This document shows positions 59,262-64,000 of a stretch of DNA of 64,000 nucleotides, piece by piece (the stretch's first letter is position 1; each line of letters opens with the position of its first letter). A model generated the notes under the pieces. It was not told where the DNA came from and did no database searches. It was given only the letters and a program-made list of their open reading frames with translations. Source of the stretch: RXOA01 sp964547105 (lineage in GTDB: Bacteria; Bipolaricaulota; Bipolaricaulia; UBA7950; UBA9294). The stretch lies in NCBI GenBank assembly GCA_964547105.1, contig CAZJLO010000002.1:43538-107537 (forward strand), in the 5' to 3' direction. The position numbers and the translations under genes were made by a program.

Positions 59262-60157
59262 ATCGCCCCTTCGAAGAGCGGATCGGTGCATGGTTTGTGC
59301 TTCTTGCTGCGACCTGCTGGTCGATCCTCGGAATTGTTGGAAGAATGGCGTTTTCATCGGGCATCGGTCCGCAGACCCTGGTTTTCGCTCGAGTCGTCGT
59401 TGCCGTTGTGTTGCTGGGCTCTGGCGTCGCTGCCGTGAAGCCGGATCTACTTCGCGTACGGGTACGCGATTTGAGAATCCTCGTTCCGATCGGAGCGGTC
59501 GTCGCCCTCAACTACAGCACCTACTACCAATCGGTCCTGCATCTCGGCGTCGCTGTTTCGATCGCCGTGTTCTACATCTTTCCGGCATTGACGGCGGTCG
59601 CCGCTTGGTTGGTGCTTGGGGAACGCGTTGGAGCGAGAACGATTGCTGCGCTGGCGATTGCCGTGGCTGGCTGTGCTCTGGTATCCGGATTGCTGGAGAC
59701 CGGGGTTTCACTCTCGGCTTTGGGGATTTTGTTCGCGCTTCTATCCGCGGCCAGCTACGCTGGCTACGCAGTGCTGATCCGCCGAGCCGTTCGAGAGCGA
59801 TCGCCAATTTGGCTGTTGTTCTACTCGCTGGTGTTTGCCGTCCCAGGCCTGGCCATCGCGACCATTCTCGCCGGCGAGCCGCTCTTCCCTTCCTTGGGAA
59901 GAGGGTGGGTGTATGTTGCCGTTCTCGCCATCGTGCCGACGCTTGCCGGATATGCGCTGTATACGCACGGCTTGCGACGGCTTCCGGCGGCGCGTGCGGC
60001 AATCCTTGCCACGATGGAGCCGGTTCTCGCAACGGTGTGGGCGGTTATGTTGTTGTCAGAACGCCTCACCGGGTGGCAATCCGTGGGATTCGGGTTGGTG
60101 CTGATCTCGGCGTGGTTTGCCTGCCGGGGGCGGCAGAGCGGTGGAAGCAACCTCTAG
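59258..60157 (+). CDS. EamA/DMT-family transporter
   Basis: A 299-residue inner-membrane protein with ten predicted helices in two EamA repeats ('AWFVLLAATCWSILGIVGRMAF...FARVVVAVVLL', 'ALSAASYAGYAVLIRR...LAGYALYTHGLRRLPAARAAILATMEPVLATVWAVMLLSERLTGWQSVGFGLVLI'). Likely exports or imports a small metabolite. ATG overlaps the preceding stop by 4 nt. Confidence 0.9.
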   Translation: MNRPFEERIGAWFVLLAATCWSILGIVGRMAFSSGIGPQTLVFARVVVAVVLLGSGVAAVKPDLLRVRVRDLRILVPIGAVVALNYSTYYQSVLHLGVAVSIAVFYIFPALTAVAAWLVLGERVGARTIAALAIAVAGCALVSGLLETGVSLSALGILFALLSAASYAGYAVLIRRAVRERSPIWLLFYSLVFAVPGLAIATILAGEPLFPSLGRGWVYVAVLAIVPTLAGYALYTHGLRRLPAARAAILATMEPVLATVWAVMLLSERLTGWQSVGFGLVLISAWFACRGRQSGGSNL

Positions 60158-60442
60158 CATGCTTGAGGCAATGAATACCAAACGGCGGTTGCGTCGGGGA
60201 AAGGCGCGCAGATCCTAGCGAGATCCGTTGAGGAATTGCGCAACGATGGTCGCCCGAGTGGAGTGATCGTCGTGTCTGGCGTACTCCGCGAATGCTCCAT
60301 CGGCTGGAGAGAGATCAAGCAGGCGTTCAGGACCAGGCCTGAGGAACGCGGCCGTCGGGTGTGAAGCCTTCGCGGCGGGCGCCGCAGAAACACCAGTTCG
60401 TGGAGCAGTTCCCCAAGCAGATACCGGCTCAAGAGGGCCAGT
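60158..60442. other. Convergent intergenic region
   Basis: 285 nt between the DMT transporter (plus) and the HAD gene (minus). No convincing gene; a long minus-strand open frame here is Ser/Pro/Arg-rich and matches nothing known. No clear terminator found. Confidence 0.4.
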
Positions 60443-61102
60443 TCAGCGGCACACGCCAACTGCGGTGCGAACGAGATTCGGAAGATCCACAATACGGGCG
60501 AGGTGGTGGTCTGCGGAGGACATTTCATCGACCGTCCCGTAGCCGTAGGTTGCAGCGACGATCGTACAGCCGGTGTTGCGACCGGCCTCAAGATCGTGAT
60601 ATCGATCGCCGATCATCCAGGCATGCCGGTGATGGAAGGTCCGGCGTTGATCGTTGATCATGTCTGCCTTGGTCCGGGCGTTGTCCTCAAGAGTCTGGAT
60701 CGAGGCAAACAGGGCAAGCAGGTTGAATCGCCCGAGAACGCTCTCGGCATAAAGCCGATCGCCGTTGGTGCAGATAGCAAGGCGACATCCCCGCTCTGCC
60801 AGCGTTCGAAGTGTCTCGGCTGTCCCGGGGAACAGCGCACCGTTTTCTTGGATGGATTGCTGCTCACGCTGGGCGATCACTTGGGCCAACTCGGCTCGAT
60901 CCTGCGAGAGTCCTTGAGCAACGAGCCAATCAAGGAAGGTATCGAATGGCTCCCCGATCCGCGACAGAATCAGCTTGTCGTCGGGATCTTGACGGCCATA
61001 GGCACTGTAAACGGCGCGCATTGTCGGCAGGAACGAACTCGCCGTTCGGTACAACGTTCCATCCAGATCGAACATCAATAGCATCGGCAATGGGACCGGC
61101 AT
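60443..61102 (-). CDS. HAD-superfamily hydrolase (phosphoglycolate phosphatase-like)
   Basis: A 219-residue HAD phosphatase: motif I 'LLMFDLDGTLYR' (nucleophile Asp), motif II 'LAICTNGDRL' (Thr), motif III Lys in 'NARTKADMI', motif IV 'AWMIGDRYHDLEAGRNTGC' (metal Asp). C1 helical cap between I and II. ATG 61102 is preferred (GGAGT 10 nt upstream); GTG 61114 is an alternative. Substrate unknown, commonly small phosphate esters. Confidence 0.87.
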   Translation of the reverse strand: MPVPLPMLLMFDLDGTLYRTASSFLPTMRAVYSAYGRQDPDDKLILSRIGEPFDTFLDWLVAQGLSQDRAELAQVIAQREQQSIQENGALFPGTAETLRTLAERGCRLAICTNGDRLYAESVLGRFNLLALFASIQTLEDNARTKADMINDQRRTFHHRHAWMIGDRYHDLEAGRNTGCTIVAATYGYGTVDEMSSADHHLARIVDLPNLVRTAVGVCR

Positions 61103-62008
61103 GGCATCACTCACTCCAGGGCGTGGATTCGGGGACGACGGGAAGCGTGTCTACCCTTGATGTTGGGCGAGGCAGGCGCTCCAATCACAACTGTATCCGC
61201 ACGGCCCTTATGTGTCCTTGATCATAGCGGCGTTGGCCACGGTGCTCCAGCTGCACTCCGATGAATGCTACGAATTGCCGCAGAATGGGAACAGCGGGAT
61301 GCCCCCGCGGACATCCCGCCGTGCAGGTAAGGCTGACAGCAGAAACTTCTCGGGTGTGGGATGTGTGCACCATCGGCACACGCTCGCCAAAGTGATTGTC
61401 CGTGTGGATCGTCTCGAATCCGTCTCCTTAGGTGGGTGAAGGGGGCCGGATATCCGCGGTAGGCGGTAGAGGAAGGCCGTTGAGGCGCCGACAGCATCGG
61501 CGGGCATGCGAGTCGTGTCGAGACGGAAAGGGGGGAGATGCGGCTGCCGAACATGCGTATCGAGTAACAGGTCTGCCAGGCATGCGGTGACAGTGACTTC
61601 TCTTGCAGCGGCTTCGCACCGTGGTGGCACGAGGCGATCGGCGGGCCGCGATGGTTCGCCATGTGCGCTGGCACGAACGGGTTGGTGCAAGATACCGCTG
61701 TGCCTTCCTGATTGACCGGAGGGGGGAGAGAGACGCCGAGCTGTTGAGGATGACGACAGTGACGACTTGGTTTTGGGGGACAGGAGTCACAAGGATCTCT
61801 ATCAAGAATCCAAACAGGATCCGATGGTGGAACTCTCTTGATGCGGAGAACAACAAGATGTGGAAGTGTAAAGTCTGTCTGGAACGACAATCTAGTTGTA
61901 GATCGTATGGACCTAGGCGTAGAAACAGGAATCTATCGGCACAGGGAATAGCAGACTATCTGTAAACCTAGAGACTCGTCTTGTGTAAGCAACGAAATGC
62001 GCTGCATC
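61103..62008. other. Long intergenic region upstream of the c-di-GMP riboswitch
   Basis: About 900 nt without a supported gene. Several overlapping open frames on both strands (for example 61222-61890 minus, 61603-61965 plus) are Arg/Pro/Ser-rich and match no family. From about 61740 the DNA becomes more AT-rich. No tRNA or other known RNA was recognised before 62050. Confidence 0.4.
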
Positions 62009-62037
62009 TTGACGAGACTATAGGATTGGACTAGAGT
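62009..62037 (+). promoter_or_regulatory. Promoter of riboswitch-controlled surface-protein gene
   Basis: TTGACG (62009-62014), 17-nt spacer, TAGAGT (62032-62037). Start of transcription near 62044 places the aptamer at the very 5' end of the RNA. Confidence 0.6.
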
Positions 62038-62049
62038 GGTAACGCTCAA

Positions 62050-62134
62050 AAAATATGCCGCCAAGGGCAAACTACCCGCAAGGGCAGGACGCAAAGCCAT
62101 GGGCCTCCACAGCGAAGGCAGCCAGCTGCCGGCA
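62050..62134 (+). promoter_or_regulatory. c-di-GMP-I (GEMM-I) riboswitch aptamer
   Basis: Hallmarks in order: AAGGGCAAAC (62062-62071), P2 stem CCC-GCAA-GGG with a GNRA tetraloop (62075-62084), the conserved GGACGCAAAGCC (62087-62098), a tetraloop-receptor side 'ATGGGCCT', and the closing hairpin GGCA-GCCAGC-TGCC (62117-62130). This is the GEMM-I consensus as in Vibrio Vc2. It binds cyclic di-GMP. It lies just ahead of a strong intrinsic terminator and a secreted repeat-protein gene, so it probably controls their transcription. Confidence 0.88.
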
Positions 62135-62179
62135 GCGAACCGGAACTTGGGAGTGGAGGCAATGGTGGGTGCTGGTGGA

Positions 62180-62230
62180 CGCGGGAGATTCGCAAGCAGT
62201 TGATGCTTGAATCTCCGCGTTTTTCTTTTG
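62180..62230 (+). terminator. Intrinsic terminator, expression platform of the riboswitch
   Basis: A long stem: CGC/GCG, then GGAGATTC/GAATCTCC (62184-62191 with 62209-62216), then AAGCA/TGCTT, followed by TTTTTCTTTT (62220-62229). It lies 46 nt past the aptamer and about 90 nt before the ATG at 62319. c-di-GMP binding would either permit or prevent its formation; direction cannot be told by eye. Confidence 0.85.
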
Positions 62231-62318
62231 TCTTCTCGTCTCTCGCGCTCTCTCCCCTGATGCCGGATTGGTGATTGGAACGCTTGTCGTGGCAGGGAGT
62301 AGGGTAAGGAGGCGCGGA

Positions 62319-64000
62319 ATGCAAGGGAGGATTCACAGGCGAGAACCGGGAAGGAGGTTCGCAACCGGCCTTCTCATTCTTTTTGCAGTCGGTCTGTTCC
62401 TTGTCGGAGGTTCGCAGGAGTCAAGTGCAGTGACGAAGGAATACATGATCGACAGCTACTCGATCACGTCGGTTGGGCTGTATGTGACGCTCTCCGGAAC
62501 GGGGCACGGCTACAACACCGTCGGCCAGCCCACGCAGCACAACGTTGAGATGGATTGGGGCGACGGTACCAAGGTGACGTACAACTACGCTGGGTACCCG
62601 GCAGGGAACGGTACGTACTACTACAGCACGCCTGAAGCCGTCGACGACAGCGTCACTTGGAACTGGCCGGACGACAGCAACTACACGGTTTCGTGGCAAG
62701 TGCACCATACGTATACGCCGGTCACCTTGCTGGGTGACGGCTATATCGGTCAGGGACACTCGCAGTCCGTTGGAGCAGAGTCAGACCTTTCGACGTTCTT
62801 CCTGCAGGTCGACTTTATCCGCGTTGTCCAGGATGGTCTTGGTGCGCCGACGAATGGGACGTTTAGGATCACGGGTGGGGGAATCGCTGGAGGGCCGCTG
62901 CCCCTGGGAGCCTACAACTACTACGAGCAGTTCGCGATTCTAACCAAGATCATTGGCGGCAGTGTGACGATGCCCGACATCACCGTGAACGGGGAAGATC
63001 ATCCGATCATCAGCAGCACGACCTACAATTTGGATCATTGGGGAAAGAGCTGGATCGGAGGGAGCTTCGGCGATCCGATGTTGTTCACGCTTCAGGCGGG
63101 AAGCCACGAAGTCACTGCGTACTACCTGCCAAGCTGCATTCCGCCAACGGCTGCGAACGATCTGTACGCAACCTGTTATGGAGAGACGCTGGCGGTCAGC
63201 GCACCTGGGATTCTCACCAATGACAACTCGGGGAGCGGGGCGTCGCTGACCGCAATCAAGCTGACGGATCCGAGTCATGGAACGCTGTCGGCGTTTGGGT
63301 CCGATGGATCATTCACGTACGTGCCGGACTCCACGTTCGGCGGAGTGGACTCGTTCACCTACAAGGTGAACAACGGATGCGCGGATTCGGACCCGGCGAC
63401 GGTGACGATCAACGTCGGATCGGCGATCGTTCCTGTGATCTTGCTCCAATCGATCAACCACTGCACCGGTGCCGTCACTCTCTCGGTGAGCACGACGGGC
63501 GGTGCCGGCGGGTATGGCTCGTATGTCTGGGCGGGATTGCCGACAGGGATGAGCGGCGCAGGCGCGACAGCGAGTGGAACGGTTGCACCGGGGTCGCATT
63601 CGGGGATCACGGTTTCGGTGACAGATGCGCTGAACTGTACCGGCACATCGGCGCCGTTCGGGTTCGTGATGAACGATCCGGTCACAGCGACCATCGATTC
63701 CGAGGTGTACGACCACTGTGCAGGGACGGTGACGTTCACCGCGACTGGACACGGCGGAACCGGTTCCTACACCTATCTATGGGACGTCGACGGAGACGGA
63801 TTCGATGATGGGACAGGTACCACGAAGGTTATCTCCGGCTACGGTGCTGTCGGGACGGTTGCTGTTCAGGCAACGGATACAAACGGATGCACCGGCACCG
63901 ATACTGAAGGCTACAGCATCAACGTTCAGTTGGTGGTGACGATCTCAACCCCGGTGTACGACCACTGTGCGCTCCTGAACTCCGGTCAATTCTGGGACGG
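62319..64000 (+). CDS. Large secreted repeat protein (Big_9/VCBS and SprB-like repeats), 3' truncated
   Basis: The first 560 residues are in the window, open to the right edge. N-terminal basic stretch and signal (RRFATGLLILFAVGLFLVGGS). A first beta domain (about 40-270) includes PKD-like 'EMDWGDGTKVTYNY' and 'SWQVHHTYTPVTLLGDGYI'. Next a Big_9/cadherin-like domain: 'ANDLYATCYGETLAVSAPGILTND...DPSHGTLSAFGSDGSFTYVPDSTFGGVDSFTYKV'. From about 365 come repeats of about 85 residues that open with a Cys motif ('INHCTGAVTLSV', 'VYDHCAGTVTFT', 'VYDHCALLNSG') and end near 'DTNGCTGTDT', like SprB repeats. AAGGAGG precedes the ATG. Likely a c-di-GMP-regulated adhesin. Confidence 0.87.
   Translation, partial: MQGRIHRREPGRRFATGLLILFAVGLFLVGGSQESSAVTKEYMIDSYSITSVGLYVTLSGTGHGYNTVGQPTQHNVEMDWGDGTKVTYNYAGYPAGNGTYYYSTPEAVDDSVTWNWPDDSNYTVSWQVHHTYTPVTLLGDGYIGQGHSQSVGAESDLSTFFLQVDFIRVVQDGLGAPTNGTFRITGGGIAGGPLPLGAYNYYEQFAILTKIIGGSVTMPDITVNGEDHPIISSTTYNLDHWGKSWIGGSFGDPMLFTLQAGSHEVTAYYLPSCIPPTAANDLYATCYGETLAVSAPGILTNDNSGSGASLTAIKLTDPSHGTLSAFGSDGSFTYVPDSTFGGVDSFTYKVNNGCADSDPATVTINVGSAIVPVILLQSINHCTGAVTLSVSTTGGAGGYGSYVWAGLPTGMSGAGATASGTVAPGSHSGITVSVTDALNCTGTSAPFGFVMNDPVTATIDSEVYDHCAGTVTFTATGHGGTGSYTYLWDVDGDGFDDGTGTTKVISGYGAVGTVAVQATDTNGCTGTDTEGYSINVQLVVTISTPVYDHCALLNSGQFWD

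Noticed and set aside
60154..60591. 145-codon minus-strand frame downstream of the HAD gene
   Set aside because: Overlaps the HAD 3' end in another frame; Ser/Pro/Arg-rich with no recognisable motif.
61212..61965. Several overlapping frames on both strands upstream of the riboswitch
   Set aside because: None has a family motif, and the frames compete with one another; most likely non-coding.
1..64000. CRISPR arrays, tRNA/rRNA genes, insertion sequences, prophage or integrase genes
   Set aside because: I looked for regular direct repeats, tRNA T-loop motifs and transposase/integrase motifs and found none that held up; a tRNAscan/Infernal run would settle this.

Overview
The window is about 64 kb of GC-rich bacterial DNA with dense coding and long same-strand gene runs, many of them with 4-nt stop/start overlaps. 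No rRNA, tRNA or CRISPR array was seen. Outer-membrane barrel and lipoprotein genes point to a diderm. Tungsten-type aldehyde oxidoreductases, Ftr/Mch-like C1 enzymes, many sugar-type ABC importers and secreted proteins ending in a FlgD-like tail suggest an anaerobic, fermentative or acetogenic, deep-branching bacterium. Bipolaricaulota (Acetothermia) is my best guess from gene style only; no marker gene fixes the lineage.

Layout. (1) 1-4028, minus: a CUT2 sugar system (FGGY kinase, periplasmic binding protein, SnoaL-like protein, ATPase cut by the window edge) with a good promoter and tandem repeats. (2) 4392-7591, plus: an acyl-CoA synthetase and a dihydropyrimidinase-like amidohydrolase. 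(3) 7588-34839, minus: 23 collinear genes headed by a LacI regulator. In transcription order they are lacI, DhnA/LsrF-type aldolase, importer A (binding protein and two permeases), secreted phosphoesterase, binding protein B, secreted molybdopterin-fold protein, Zn alcohol dehydrogenase, two permeases B, ATP-NAD/AcoX-type kinase, Ftr-like, Mch-like, two AORs, SsnA-like amidohydrolase, PreA-like dehydrogenase, second SsnA-like amidohydrolase, GlcD-like, GlcF-like, ADP-ribosylglycohydrolase and ribokinase. My reading is a catabolic system for nucleoside- or purine/pyrimidine-like compounds: uptake, dephosphorylation, base-ribose cleavage, deamination, ring reduction and opening, disposal of a one-carbon fragment through formyl/methenyl-tetrahydropterin chemistry, and aldehyde oxidation. 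This cluster is the most unusual part of the window.

(4) 35039-36211: a PatB/MalY-type lyase. (5) 36282-39978, minus: an ArsR-controlled arsenical/thiol-redox operon. (6) 40053-48343: an acetate kinase-like protein without its N-terminal motif, a flavin reductase, a DUF1893 protein, an outer-membrane barrel with a secreted repeat protein, PhzF, a broken MFS gene and YbaK. (7) 48529-54530: a PKD lipoprotein, a flavodoxin-fold reductase, a GntR(YtrA)-ABC-DUF4097 operon whose first gene looks leaderless, and a pyruvate-kinase-C-like protein. (8) 54595-61102: an adenylate cyclase/TPR protein, a frameshifted DUF1622 gene, an unknown anchored protein, a small P-loop kinase, a DMT transporter and a HAD phosphatase. 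(9) 62009-64000: a promoter, a c-di-GMP-I (GEMM) riboswitch and an intrinsic terminator ahead of a large secreted repeat protein that runs off the right edge.
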